64,000 nt of DNA from Paramecium pentaurelia (taxonomy: Eukaryota; Ciliophora; Oligohymenophorea; Peniculida; Parameciidae). Shown one piece after another: positions 49,502-62,608 of the stretch. The first letter of the stretch is position 1; each line of letters begins with the position of its first letter. The stretch spans positions 351,510 to 415,509 of the forward strand of contig CAJJDO010000079.1 of assembly GCA_905183005.1 (NCBI GenBank). Direction: 5' to 3'. Position numbers and translations under genes: made by a program. A model generated the notes under the pieces. It searched no databases and had not been told where the DNA came from. It saw only the letters and a program-made list of their open reading frames with translations.

Positions 49502-50686
49502 AATTCAATTCAAATTAATCTTGTTGATTTTACATATTGAATTTTGATAATAAAATTAATTTAAAATTTATTTAATATAGAAAAATAATAAATAACAATA
49601 TATAGACATATACCAAAATATATGGATAAAAAGTATCAGATTTTAACATCAAATTGGCTTACAATCCCATTTTTTAATTTCAATACCTATTTACATTATT
49701 ATTACAATATATAAAATACACATAATCAATAAATGGCATAAATTTATCTATTATTATATAAATAATCAAATATTTAACTTAGAGAAATTCTATAGCAAAA
49801 CAAAACGAAATTTAATCATAATAAGATTCCTCAATTAAAATATCTTACTGTAAAAATGGATGAAATTATCAATGCAATTAGTAATAGTATACTCAGATTA
49901 TTTTTATAATTATTATTCAATCTAAAATTGATTTCTTCTATTTCACCCTAAAATAAGTGTGGTTTTAGAGTTGGAACTTCTTCATTTGATATAAAAAATC
50001 CTTTTAAAAAGTTGCAGTGATATATCAATTACAAATAGAATTTAAGTAAATGCAGCTAAAATTATATATATATTTTATGATATGATATCTCCAATAAAAC
50101 CAAAAATGTATAAATTCATATTTAAAGTATCCTTTTCTTTTTAAATCAATTGAATTTTCAGTATTCAGTTTTTACTTTCTTCTAATTTAACTAATTTTTT
50201 TAGTATTTATATGGATGTTATATTAGAATTTGAATATTTCTGATTTAATTAATGTATTAATGCTTATTAAATTAAAAATGACTTTTTTATTATAATCTCT
50301 TATTAATATCATAAAATTCTTGTTTAGAATATGCAAATTATAAGTTTATATGAATATTGCATTTATGATAGAAATAGATTTCATTAATAATAAATATATA
50401 AGATTTATAATAATATAACATTGTTTAATCAAATGAATTGAAATTGATAATTATTGATTGATGATTAAAATAATTACAATTATTATAAACTTTATTTCAT
50501 ATATCTAAATTATTATTTAATACAAAAAAATTTAAATTAATCTAAGTTGGCATTAAAAGAAAAAGAGAAAACATTCTGGTATTATAAATAATAATAATTT
50601 TTTTATTTTGATGCTCATTTTGCAATTTGAGTTTATATAAAATTAAATTAGATTATAAATTAATTAGCTAGACTAATTTTTACAAA
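49502..50686. other. AT-rich gap with possible minus-strand tail-anchored gene
   Basis: Most of this 1.2 kb is low-complexity. On the minus strand, ending at TGA 49831-49833, there is a coding-like 3' piece: GFFISNEEVPTLKPHLFQGE, then a C-terminal anchor NNLSILLLIALIISSIFTV. Upstream to about 50290 are coiled-coil-like pieces (KLVKLEESKN; IQLIQKEKDTLNM) interrupted by TGA and frame changes. It is either a multi-intron gene that I could not resolve or a decaying gene for a tail-anchored coiled-coil protein. Confidence 0.35.
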
Positions 50687-53600
50687 ATGAAGCAATTTAA
50701 TTAATTGAAAAACTTTAACTATTATGTTGCAAGTTACAACATTTTGCTTGAAATAAATTTTATTAAGTTTAACAATTTGTGGTTGTATTTGATTCATTTG
50801 ATTTCAGAATTTTAGATATTTGGAATTGTAGTATTAAATTTAAACGAAGAATTACTTTAATTACCATTAATGAATATTGATTATGGATTGAATATTATTT
50901 CAATTATTTCAAGGCCATATAAATTAATTGTTGAAGATAGCTTTTTTTAATATTCCTACATTATTCCATTAACATTAATATCCTTATATATATTCCACTA
51001 ATTGATTACATTTTTTTTATTTTCAAACTAGTCCTAAAAAAATATAATGGAATATGTAATGAAAAGCAATAATATTAAACTTATTTTTCATAGTATAAGT
51101 ATAATGTTTTTAGCAATTTTTGACAAACTATTATGTATACCATGTATTCAATTAGTATGTTATTCAATTGAACAAAATATTAATAATGAATTCTTTGGAG
51201 CAACAGAATTTATTAATATATTGTTTTCAATATTGACATTAATTCTAATATTATGGATCCAATTATTATATTTAATGTTTGTGAAGGAAGCTATTACATT
51301 AAATTTGTTTAATTTTAAAGTACTTATATTTTAAGGATTGGATTACTTTTATACATTTATAATTTATATTATAGTAATAATAGACTGTATGAATTTAGAA
51401 ATGAAGGTAAAGAATTATCTAATTTTTATTATGTTTATAATTTCATCAGTATTTAAATTAAATTAATTATTAAATAAATATCAATACGTTAGCAACATAT
51501 AAGATTACTTAATCAATTTGAATGTAGCTTTTATATTGATCTCAATACTATTAATTGGAAATAGTTTTATAGAAGAAAAACAAAATTTAATAATCATAAT
51601 TATTATTGTTCCTAGTTTAGCAATAGCATTAATTTAATAAATAAAAAAAAAAATAGATTTCAATATGCTTATAAGACTACCTGAAAATTAATCTACTTAA
51701 ACATAACAATATTTAATATCTATATTTTAATAAAAAGATTAATTGAATAGAGTTTAATAATTTAGTCTATCATTATTTTTATTTCATCATAAAAATAATT
51801 GTCTAGAAAAATCATGTTCATGTAAAAAATAAGGATTGGAGAATGAAATAAAATTAAAATAATTATACTTAAAATAATTAATATTAGAGTTTGGAAAATC
51901 TATTAATAAATTAACTGATTAAAGTTTAAAAGGATTCTATTGTTTATTTTATATATAAAGTCTCATTGCAATTAATTAATCAGTCAAGGCATATCAATAA
52001 ACAAATATATTATTACTCAAGTAAAGTGTTCATTCAATGAATGATTAATAGAATATTTTTAGTGAATAAACTACTTATTCAATGACAGTTGAAGAGAATT
52101 AGAATGTTTATAAGAAGAAGAGCAACACTGATATGATTCATAGACTTGAAAAGATCTCCTTAAATTATATTAGTTATATTAATAAAATTAAAATAAACAT
52201 TATATTAGAGATAGCTAAATAAAATTTAATTTCAAGTTTTAGTTTTGGAAATGTAATTTAAAAGACTTAATTAAGTTAAAGTGTACAATTATTTATGAAA
52301 GTTGAAGAGTAACATCAATAATTAAAACAGAATATAACAAATATAATAAATAGAAAAAAAGATATATTCATGATAATGTCTTCAACTACTAAATTAAATC
52401 CTGAAAGATTCTTAAATCAATGTTTAGATTTAATAAGAAGAATAAACTTTATGGAAAATGAGTTATAACATTTATTTTAAGAATTCCCAAGTAAGAAAAT
52501 GCAATCTATTTATTCATTTTATTGTGCTGAAATTTTGAATAATTTTATGTAAGCTTATAGGATTATAAATTATAATACAATATCAGATAATGCTTTAATT
52601 AAAATTTAAAGAAATTATTCAGTTGATTTATTAACTACTTAATTACATTATATGATCTTAATTATGGATCATTAAGGAACAGGTTTATAGATAGTAGAAA
52701 GATCACATCAAATGCATAAAATAATTGAATATGATTAATAAGAATTTAAGGAAATTAAATCTATACTTTCCTTATTACCAAAAGGATTTTCAACTATTCA
52801 TAAACATTTGATTGAAGATTTTTTAATTTCTGGACGATCTAAATTTTTTAGAGAGTAAAATGTAAATTTAATTTTATAAAGAGACTCTTTTTTATGTGCA
52901 GTTGACTTTTTCTTTGATTTTGATTTAACTAAATTATAAGAATTAACCTTTTAAGTGTTTTTCTCTGAAAACAATGCAACTAATTCATATCTTATTTTAA
53001 ATAATAAACATCTTATACTAGGTGTAACTAGAGAATTATGTAAATAATTAAAACTTGAAGAAAATGAATAGTAAAAATTACCAGATTAAATATATTTAAT
53101 GGATATTCAATAACTTATACCAGAATACTTTACATTAATAGATTAAAATAAAATTGATAAAAGTTAACCATTTTCTAATGTTTAAATTATATTTAATGAT
53201 AAAAATCAAACTATTTAAAAATCTATCTCAAATGATACTAAGAAAACTACTGAATAAATTAGATTCTATTATGCAAATATAGTTGTTACTATAAGATTAA
53301 CTCATTCAATTATTGAAATAAAAAATGTTGTGGAATCAAAAAAATCTATCTAATAAGAATCTATAGTTGATTATGATAATTTTGAATAAGAATGTTATGA
53401 TTTTATAGAAGAATTTCATATTCAATAACCTAATTAATATAATAATGATTTATTTCCTAAATTAAAAAAAGGAATTGATATTTAAAATGATTGTTATATT
53501 TAAGAAGAAATAAATGAAAATGTTGATTAAATTGATACAAATAGAATAATATCTTAATAATAAAGATAATTGATTTCAGAATCAATATAATAATATGAAT

Positions 53601-55657
53601 TAATTAGTCCTGGTAGAAGTAATAGATAATTGATAGATAAAACTAATAGTTTTGCAACACATTAAATAAATTAAAGTTGTTAATAAAGATTCTTTTAACA
53701 TTAAAATGAAGAAAAAGAAAAGGAATAATCATAATCCAATCAATCATATGCTGAAAAAGGATTTGCAAAATTTAATAATGAATAAAATTAATAAAATGCA
53801 GAAATTAGAGAAAATTTAAGATAATAATTAAATGAAGAAAATTAAACAACTTTACAAGCTAAAAAAATTAATTTAGATAATGCAGCATCTAGTACTTTGG
53901 GAACATTTTCTTAAAACTTTTAACTATTTAAAAAGTACGAATTATTACAATAAATTGTTTCATCTATTAAATTTTCAATTATGTTTGATTTAATGATATT
54001 CTCACTTTTAATTGTATCATTGATATCAATTATCTTTGCTATCATTTTAATCAATAATTCAAGTACAGATATATATAGTGCTTTGAATTAAATGTAAATG
54101 TTAGAATTTTATACATCTTTTATGAATCCTTGCTATTTATTTTTATCATCATTTTCATCTACTTATAATTATATGAATGGATCATTTGAACATAATTAAT
54201 TATAAAACATTCAATCTTTAATATAATATAATCAATATACTATAAACCAATCCTTTATAGACATTAAAAAAAGTTATTCAATTTAATCTTAAGGTAATTT
54301 ACTATAATAAGACCTTTCAACTACTTTTATAGATTTTAAATATATTAAAGGAATTGAATTTACATCTGAATAAATATCATTACGTGAAGCAATTTTTTTA
54401 ATTATTCAATACCATTATAATTTTTAATCCATCTATACATAAGAAAATGGGTTAGAATAAATGATTTAATAATTAATATCATATTTAATAAATTTAGATG
54501 ATGTTAATAAAGAAATACTTAATTTAAACACAGAAATAATTACATATATTAGTGATAACCATTTTTTATTGTAATAAAAATGGATTATAGTTTGTCTTAG
54601 ATGTACTTATTTAATACTATTATTTTAACTTTCTGCATGGCTATTATACATTAAACACATTAGAAAATATTCTAAAATTTTGAAATTGTTTTAGAAAGTA
54701 GATATTGTTTGGGTGTTAAGAGACTTGGAAAGATGTAAAGAGTTATTGAATTTACTTAATAAAGATTCTAATTTAATGTTTAGATATAAATTTAATATAT
54801 TTTTAAAAGAAAGATTCTTTAAAAGTGAATTATCTAAGAAACACATTATACAAGACAAAATTAAGAGAACAGGATTCATAAAATTGGATAATAAATAAAA
54901 ACTATTATTAAGTAGGTTAGGTAGTTTTATTTTATATTCAATTCTATTTTGTGTATTCTTTATTTATTCATTTATTATGAATTTATAGGGAATTAATTTT
55001 ATGGATTATTATCAAATGAAGAGTTTGTAATATAATTAAATTGGTGAATTTGGTATATCTATTCCTAAAGCTTATAGCTTAAGAGAAGTATTATATTTTA
55101 AAAGTAATAACTTTATTGGATATGAATATATATCATATAATTTAACTGATCAATATTTATTAATCATATAAAATAGTTTAGATAGTTTGAGTAATTTCTT
55201 ATAAACCTATACTTTTACTGATAGTAATTATCATGATTAAAATCTATTGGATTTGAATAATAAAACATTATGTGAAATAGAAAGTATTTCAAAAACATTT
55301 GATTTGTAATAATAATTTTTATGCAAATAAATTTACGATAATGTTATGGATAGAGGTCTCTCTATTACAATAACTAAAATTAGAGATATATTATTGACTG
55401 AAATGAATAATTCTTAATTATTTTCATAAAGAATAAATCCACCATTTAATGAAATAGAAATTGGAATATATTTGAGTGTTATTATTATGAATGTTTTGTA
55501 AACCATCAAAACACAACTTTCAGATTAAGCAGATTAATTAAATATGACTATTTAGGTAATTCTAGAATCATATATTAGATTGTTTCCATTATTTATTTAG
55601 TGTTTACATTCCTAAAAATAGGGTTCATATTATTATTTGTTAGAACCCATTATTTGA
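50687..55657 (+). CDS. giant polytopic protein, 'tiny macrocysts B'-like, 1656 aa
   Basis: One frame of 1657 codons without TGA, the longest in the window. The N-terminal ~330 residues have about eight to ten membrane spans. Then comes a Cys motif (NNCLEKSCSCKKQ), a long helical region of TPR-like helices, a middle part compatible with a PAS-like fold, an acidic/Gln-rich linker, and a C-terminal set of spans (FDLMIFSLLIVSLISIIFAI; LILLFQLSAWLLYIKHIRK; LYSILFCVFFIYSFIM). This order is typical of a large ciliate membrane-protein family often annotated as tmcB-like or PAS-domain proteins; mechanosensory or signalling roles are speculation. No intron was needed. ATGs at 51047 and later are internal. 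Confidence 0.8.
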
Positions 55658-55921
55658 ACGAATTTTAAAATATTAAAAAAATAACTATCTTATTACCATA
55701 GGCTGCATTATTTATTGATGATTTATTTGAAAGGCAGCTTAGATAATTAATTGCTAAAGAAAATCTCGTTTGATCTTGTATGAAAATTTATTAGAATATT
55801 TAATATTTTTATTTTTATTTAACCTTTGGTGATATTCTCTTCATAATTTAAAATGTCTTTGAGAAATTGAAATAACTAAATAATATTGCTATATTGTTTA
55901 AATAAAAGTAAATTAATACTG

Positions 55922-56152
55922 TCATTGTTAATGCATCGTTGAATCATATGACATATCTAAGTTTGCTAAATTTTACAGTTTATTTAATTTGATTGGTTCA
56001 ACATCAATTATCATTGTTGGATGCAATTTATGAACTATTTAATATCGATACATCAATAATATCAACATCATCAAAACTATTATTGCTCCTGATTATATAA
56101 TGATAATAGCAAAACACTCTGTTGGTATTTTAGAACATAGTTCCACTCCCAT
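55922..56152 (-). CDS. small single-span protein with acylation motif, 76 aa
   Basis: 77 codons. Starts MGVELCSKIPTE (Gly2 and Cys6, possible myristoyl plus palmitoyl), followed by one membrane span (CFAIIIIQSGAIIVLMMLIL) and a basic-then-acidic tail (KLHPTMIIDVEPIKLNKL). Real-gene composition; function unknown. Its 5' portion lies inside the duplicated block, so the first 23 codons occur again at 57187-57255. Convergent with the giant membrane-protein gene. Confidence 0.68.
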
Positions 56153-57185
56153 TAAATATATAAGAGATATTTTGTAAATTTAAAATTATTATTATTTATC
56201 AATATAATCTCTATATTAATTTTATTTCCAGTTATTATTAAATTGTTTATAATAAATACTTATTAGAAATCAGTTAATATCATACTTTGAAATCATTTCA
56301 TAGGATTTTATAAATATTTATATCCTATATCAATTATAAAAAAATAATGAAAGAATCAATATTTTTAAGGAATACTAATCATATCTATGTTCTAGATTTC
56401 TACTTTTATCTCTCTCTTTTTCAAATTTATGGCAATTAAATTAAATTTATATTTTTCATATATGTTTTTTATAATAATTTGAACTTTTATTTAAATGTAT
56501 TGAATATTTATAAATACCTTATCTTATAAAATAAGCATAAGGATTGATAATGAAATCAACTTATTGAATGAGATGCATTGAAATTTTAATCAGAATATAT
56601 TTTTTAAGGGATATTAATTTATTCAACATAAAATCATAAAGTTGGAACTTTAATAATGAAAGAACTTTAAATTCTCCTTACATTAAAATCATTAATTTAT
56701 CTGTAGAAATTATCTAACATTTATTATTTGATATTTAAATATTATGATAATAATTTATCTAATTAGTGAATTAATATATATTTTAACATGTCTGATTTAT
56801 TACTATTTAACTTCCTGAATGTCTCACTAAGCTAACAAGGGATTTTCAGTAAAATTTAATTAACAAACTAACTTGAATTTTATGCTTATTTTTTATATTT
56901 GAAACCAATTCTTAAATTACTATGAAAAACTTTATTTAGACTAAATTGATTCTCTAATATCCCCATTATCTAATATCCCCATTGTTTGTCATCATAGTTT
57001 TGCAAAAGGCTTCTTTGTTTAAAATTATACAAAATATAGAAATAATAACAAAAATTTTAGTTTATATGAAAATCATGCTATCTCTATTAGACAATCTTTC
57101 GGTGAGAATTTCTGATTAACCAATGAACTAAATTGATAATTGACATGAAATATCAACATGAAATTACTTACTCAACAATTGTAAT
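56084..57185. repeat. 1102-bp tandem duplication, copy 1
   Basis: From TGCTCCTGATTATATAATG to ACTCAACAATTGTAAT this block reappears, as far as I can compare by eye without mismatch, 1103 bp downstream. It contains the 5' third of the small acylated protein gene and about 1 kb of AT-rich non-coding DNA, including a short internal direct repeat CTAATATCCCCATT near 56956-56987. Confidence 0.95.
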
Positions 57186-57186
57186 N
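57186..57186. other. single ambiguous base (N) at the junction of the two copies
   Basis: The only N in the window sits exactly between the end of copy 1 and the start of copy 2. This is the mark of an assembler joining two overlapping contig ends with a minimal gap. Confidence 0.97.
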
Positions 57187-57255
57187 TGCTCCTGATTATA
57201 TAATGATAATAGCAAAACACTCTGTTGGTATTTTAGAACATAGTTCCACTCCCAT
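57187..57255 (-). pseudogene. truncated second copy of the small acylated protein gene
   Basis: Only the first 23 codons (MGVELCSKIPTE through QSGA) are present; the frame runs into the N. It exists only because of the duplicated block and is probably not a real genomic feature. Confidence 0.85.
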
Positions 57256-58288
57256 TAAATATATAAGAGATATTTTGTAAATTTAAAATTATTATTATTT
57301 ATCAATATAATCTCTATATTAATTTTATTTCCAGTTATTATTAAATTGTTTATAATAAATACTTATTAGAAATCAGTTAATATCATACTTTGAAATCATT
57401 TCATAGGATTTTATAAATATTTATATCCTATATCAATTATAAAAAAATAATGAAAGAATCAATATTTTTAAGGAATACTAATCATATCTATGTTCTAGAT
57501 TTCTACTTTTATCTCTCTCTTTTTCAAATTTATGGCAATTAAATTAAATTTATATTTTTCATATATGTTTTTTATAATAATTTGAACTTTTATTTAAATG
57601 TATTGAATATTTATAAATACCTTATCTTATAAAATAAGCATAAGGATTGATAATGAAATCAACTTATTGAATGAGATGCATTGAAATTTTAATCAGAATA
57701 TATTTTTTAAGGGATATTAATTTATTCAACATAAAATCATAAAGTTGGAACTTTAATAATGAAAGAACTTTAAATTCTCCTTACATTAAAATCATTAATT
57801 TATCTGTAGAAATTATCTAACATTTATTATTTGATATTTAAATATTATGATAATAATTTATCTAATTAGTGAATTAATATATATTTTAACATGTCTGATT
57901 TATTACTATTTAACTTCCTGAATGTCTCACTAAGCTAACAAGGGATTTTCAGTAAAATTTAATTAACAAACTAACTTGAATTTTATGCTTATTTTTTATA
58001 TTTGAAACCAATTCTTAAATTACTATGAAAAACTTTATTTAGACTAAATTGATTCTCTAATATCCCCATTATCTAATATCCCCATTGTTTGTCATCATAG
58101 TTTTGCAAAAGGCTTCTTTGTTTAAAATTATACAAAATATAGAAATAATAACAAAAATTTTAGTTTATATGAAAATCATGCTATCTCTATTAGACAATCT
58201 TTCGGTGAGAATTTCTGATTAACCAATGAACTAAATTGATAATTGACATGAAATATCAACATGAAATTACTTACTCAACAATTGTAAT
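57187..58288. repeat. 1102-bp tandem duplication, copy 2
   Basis: Same 1102 bp as copy 1, offset by 1103. It ends where unique sequence (AATAAATAAAATAAAATA...) begins. Zero visible divergence in AT-rich non-coding DNA argues against an old duplication. Confidence 0.95.
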
Positions 58289-59106
58289 AAATAAAATAAA
58301 ATAAAATATTTAGTAGATGATTTTTGCTATCATTATTACTTTTGATAATTGGATAATAAAAGAAAATAATGTTTAATAATGATTAAAGAGATCATCATTT
58401 CAGAGTTTAAGAAAATACTATATTTTATGTTATTTCCTATAATTGTAATCTAAATCAAATGATTTATTGATTTGTAATATCTATATTAAAGAAAAGCTTA
58501 TCTTATATAAATAGTGATAAGAAATGAGAATGAATAGTTAAACAATATATTTATTTATAAATATCAATATATATAAATATATTATAATTATACAAAAAAG
58601 TATTACAATCGCAGTCTAAATTCTAACTATTTCAAAATTTAACGTGGAGAAGATTAGTCTATGATGATAATATTGTTAATAAGAGAGAAAGATATATTAT
58701 AATAAGAATTATAAGATAGCAACATTATTAGAGAGCTTTTGTTGGCAGTTTTATTTTAATATCTATTATGTTGTTATTTCTTGATTTGTAAAGTCCTTTG
58801 ATAATATTTTAAAAATGTGGATTATCTTGTAAAATGAGGTAATGATGACAAAATCATGTTTAATTGTTTTAAGAAATAACAGATATTAGTAAAGTTGAGT
58901 AGAGGGTTGGTAAAATAATTTTTGATATATATAAAATTTTAGGTTAGATAAAATATTTCATTTTGTAATAGAAAAAATGAAAGTAAGTTTGAATTTATGA
59001 GTATGATAATACCTAACTTACCGTTTTATTCTGATTTATACTTATACCTAGTTTGGGTTTTAAATATAACTTAACAACATAAATAAATAATTAATTTATT
59101 TTTTAG
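58289..59106. other. AT-rich gap, ambiguous short plus-strand ORFs
   Basis: Begins with an (AAAAT)n-like run. Between about 58610 and 58860 the plus strand is open in two frames, one containing RLVYDDNIVNKRERYI and a hydrophobic stretch, the other REKDILQQELQDSNIIREL. Only one can be real and neither has a convincing start, so no gene is called. Confidence 0.35.
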
Positions 59107-60211
59107 ATGATAAAGAAAAGGATTAGTAAAGATTAAAATAATTGTAAAAAATACAAAAATTCTAATAAATCCAGGAAATACTGGACAGAGGAAGAAGATA
59201 ATATATTAAAATCAACTGTTTCAATGCATGGGTCAGATTGGAAACTTATAGCAGAGTATTTGAATGGACGAAATGCCAGTTAATGTGCTTAAAGATGGAA
59301 GAGAGTCAAGCCTGATACAGTAATAATAGATTAATACAATTTCTAGGAAGAAAAAAATTAAAAATGGACATCTGAAGAAGATGAAGAAGTTAAGAGGTTA
59401 ACGAAAGAATATAAGTTTGATTGGAAGGTGATTGCTCGTTTTCTCTCTAATAGAACTGGAAGGCAAATTAGAGAACGATATATAAATCATTTAGACCCAA
59501 ATATAAGTACTAAGGCATGGAGTTAATAAGAAGATTTAAAAATATGGAACTTATATAAAAAGATAGGTTCGAGATGGTCTGAGATGGCAAAGAAACTAAA
59601 AGGAAGACCAGTAATTTTTTAATTTATTATTTTTCTAGGAGAACATGATAAAGAATAGATTTTACGGATATATTAGAAAAAATTATGCTAAGCAAGAAAA
59701 TCCTTACTATATTATACCAAATCAAAAGAGATAGCTCATTAAAGAGGAGGATCAAGTTGAAATGTTAAATAATTAAAATACTCTTGAAACAGGAATTGAA
59801 GATATTGAGCCACAAATCATGGAACAAATTTAATAAAATAAATCAATATAATAATAAGAAGAATAAGTTTAATCAGGCATTAATTCTATATTATAATCAC
59901 TCTAATCTGATAAGTTAAATGTTAGTATTATAAGCAATCATCAAGATGTCCATCAATTGTAATTATTTCATAAAATGTTTATTGAATCATCAGAAAATGA
60001 GTTTTTAAAAGTTGACCATCACCTAGTTAATTTTTTATCAAACGAAAGCAATATTAATAGTTATGCTAACAGTCATAACTAATTTACATTCACTCCTTAA
60101 AAAGAAGAAGAGAATGATAACTTTATCAATCAATTTTTATAATTTGACGGTTCCTCTGTACCTGTACGAATGAGAGCCGATATATTTGAAGAATTTTCTA
60201 AATTCTCTTGA
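59107..60211 (+). CDS. three-repeat Myb-like DNA-binding protein, 349-358 aa
   Basis: Three Myb repeats are visible: WTEEEDNILKSTVSMHGSDW ending GRNASQCAQRW; WTSEEDEEVKRLTKEYKFDW ending RTGRQIRERY; then WSQQEDLKIWNLYKKIGSRW ending at the exon border with GRPENMIKNRFY. The regularly spaced Trp residues and the third-helix RxxxQxRxR pattern are those of c-Myb/R1R2R3 transcription factors. A 28-nt intron (59611-59638) splits repeat 3. A 27-nt stopless GT...AG (59320-59346) between repeats 1 and 2 restores normal repeat spacing when removed. The C-terminal half is Gln/Asn-rich. All nuclear roles are by family. Confidence 0.93.
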
Positions 60212-61184
60212 TTTGAGTACTAAAAACCTCAACAATAGATTTTGATTATATATCGAGTCATTTAAATTATATTTATAAATAAAAAGTCAATTAAGTGATA
60301 GAAATATTTAAGTACTTAAAGCCATTCTTTAAAATGTCTATGTTCAAATATTAATTACGTTTCTTTTTAAAATTGCCTAAAATATATTTGAATTTGTATA
60401 AATAAAAATATATACATTTCAATAAAATATCACACTCTAATAAAAATCAAAGTAATTTAAACATTCTAGTGAGAGTATATCTGATAAAATTATATAAAAT
60501 ATCATTAAAATCAATTTCATAAATTTAGTGGCATAATTATCAAGATAACAAATTTGTAGATTAAAAAATACCAGAAAATTTATTCCCTTTATATTATAAT
60601 TTTCTATTAAAATTCACCTGAAAAATAGAAGAATTTAATGAGATAATATGATTTTAATAAAGAAGAACCTCTAAAAATATCTTAACATCCTTTGAATTAA
60701 TTAAAATGTTAAAGAAGTGTTAATTTTTAATTAATTCATATTAGATATACTATATTTATAAAGGTGGTGATTATCCTATTTATTTCTATGCAAAATATCA
60801 ATATCTTCACATTTACTTACATTTAAAAAAAAATCAATATTAATAAATAAAGACAAAATCTCAAATATGCTATAAAATAATCACACAGTTAAAGAGCACC
60901 TTTAATCAAAATGATTTTGATTTCATAAAGAGAAAGGGTTTTTTAATTTTCAAGTATTAAATTGGGAATACCAAAAGAAGGCTATGTATATAGTATTTAA
61001 TTTTATCATTTTTTTTGAATATTAAAGAAAAATATGATTATTTGTGATATTATTTTATTTTTTTAATGTCAATTTTGTTGATCTATATGGTAAATTTGAA
61101 TTATTATTATTGATTTTTTTGCATATTCTTTTAAATGAATAATTTTCAAAAGCTGCTTGAAATAATTAAATAAAAATATTATTG
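60212..61184. other. AT-rich gap with one uncertain ORF
   Basis: About 1 kb. A plus-strand frame 60638-61018 (126 codons) starts MRQYDFNKEEPLKISQHPLN and has mixed composition; it may be an exon or chance. Nothing else was seen. Confidence 0.35.
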
Positions 61185-62560
61185 ATGAAATCATTCAGTA
61201 ATTTATTATCATCTTTTGTTTCAAAGTAATACACACCCTTTTTACAAAAACTGAATAATTGTTCCTTATTGTAGAATACTCCGACCATCTTAATGACAGA
61301 CATATTGTATTTGATTGAATGCTTCGAAGGATTTGGTCCAGAATGCAAAGGAATTTAACCAACTGGGCAAGAATACTTACAATAATTTTTCAAAGTGATT
61401 AATAATAAAAACTTGGATGGTTTCATTGGAATTAAAATAATTCTAACCATTCATTTAATTCTATATGAATTTTAAATAGGAGATTCCATTGCAGAATAAA
61501 TGATAAAAGAAGGATCAGTACTTCATGTCTAATAAAATCAATAATTCAGTAGGTTTACTTAAAATTATCTGATGTATTTGTTGAAATTAGCATAAAATTT
61601 AAAATTGTTTTATGCTTGTAAAATAGGTTAGTATCCTATTTTTGATTAAGATTTAACATAAATGTAATGTTAATAAAATACAAGAGATCAACAATTTTAA
61701 TAATTTTAAATTTTGAATAAAAACAGTAATTTTAGAGATACATAATTGCAATATCGGAATTATCAACAAAAGAAATTAGAATTGAATAAGCAATAATCAA
61801 CAGGAAGTATTACGATAGAATAGAAAATAATATATTTATTTAAATTGCACAATTTACTAAATTAATGTATATAGGTATAAAATATATGTATAAATACATT
61901 AAAATAAATAGAAAATTAAGATTCCAAAAATATTTTCATTGAATTAAGTTGTGTTCTTTGGAATGATTGCATGTTGATGTACAAATTTTCTTCATAAGAA
62001 GTATTATTTTCATATGATAATTTTAGTTATGCAAATTCCTTGATTCTTTTCGATAATTACCATCATAATAATTACTTTAAATTCAATAAATATATTTAGT
62101 AACTATAAACTCTTCCACTTAAATCAAATAATTATATCAAGATAGAAATTATTTCGATTCTTAAAATATTATAAAATAGCCATTTTGGTTTGAGGAAAAT
62201 AAGTAATTATCTTAAGAGATTCAAAATAGAATAATTGATAATAAAATGTAACAGATACCTGATTCAACAAGAAAGATGAATAAAGTATTAACTCCTTAAA
62301 CATAATAAAACTAAATATCACCAACTAATATTGCTTAACCATTCACTTCAAGAATAGGGAATTCTGAAATCTCTACAAAAACCACTATATTTTCATAACC
62401 ATATTTCATTGCTAATAAAAAATTTTAACAATAAACAAAACAGTTAGAAACTTAATAATCTACAAATAAGAGAATAAAAAGTCATTTTGGAAGCATATTC
62501 TCTGACGAATAATTAATTATATCTCCAAAAGAATCTTCAAAATTATAATAACAATTATGA
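61185..62560 (+). CDS. ANTH-domain (AP180/CALM-like) endocytic adaptor, 449 aa
   Basis: The N-terminal 290 residues follow the ANTH order: a first helix pair, then FFKVINNKNLDGFIGIKIIL (AP180: VVFKSLITTHHLM), the arm-forming FSRFTQNYLMYLLKLAQN, and the later CVLWNDCMLMYKF / LCKFLDSFRQLPSQQLLQIQ region equivalent to the AP180 helix that binds R-SNAREs. ANTH domains bind PI(4,5)P2 and clathrin coats. The C-terminal 160 residues are Gln/Thr/Ser-rich and unstructured, as in AP180. One 26-nt intron (at about 61999-62024) joins the frames; 450 codons. The frame stays open for about 70 codons beyond the TGA. Confidence 0.8.
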
Positions 62561-62608
62561 TTAGTTGATTAAATACTTTATTTAGATTGTAATTAATCAG
62601 ATAATTTA

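Noticed and set aside
54691..54898. Short ORFs on both strands inside the giant membrane-protein gene
   Set aside because: The plus-strand one is part of the 1657-codon frame, and the minus-strand one is its mirror shadow.
61166..61348. 60-residue minus-strand ORF
   Set aside because: It is antisense to the well-supported first exon of the ANTH gene.
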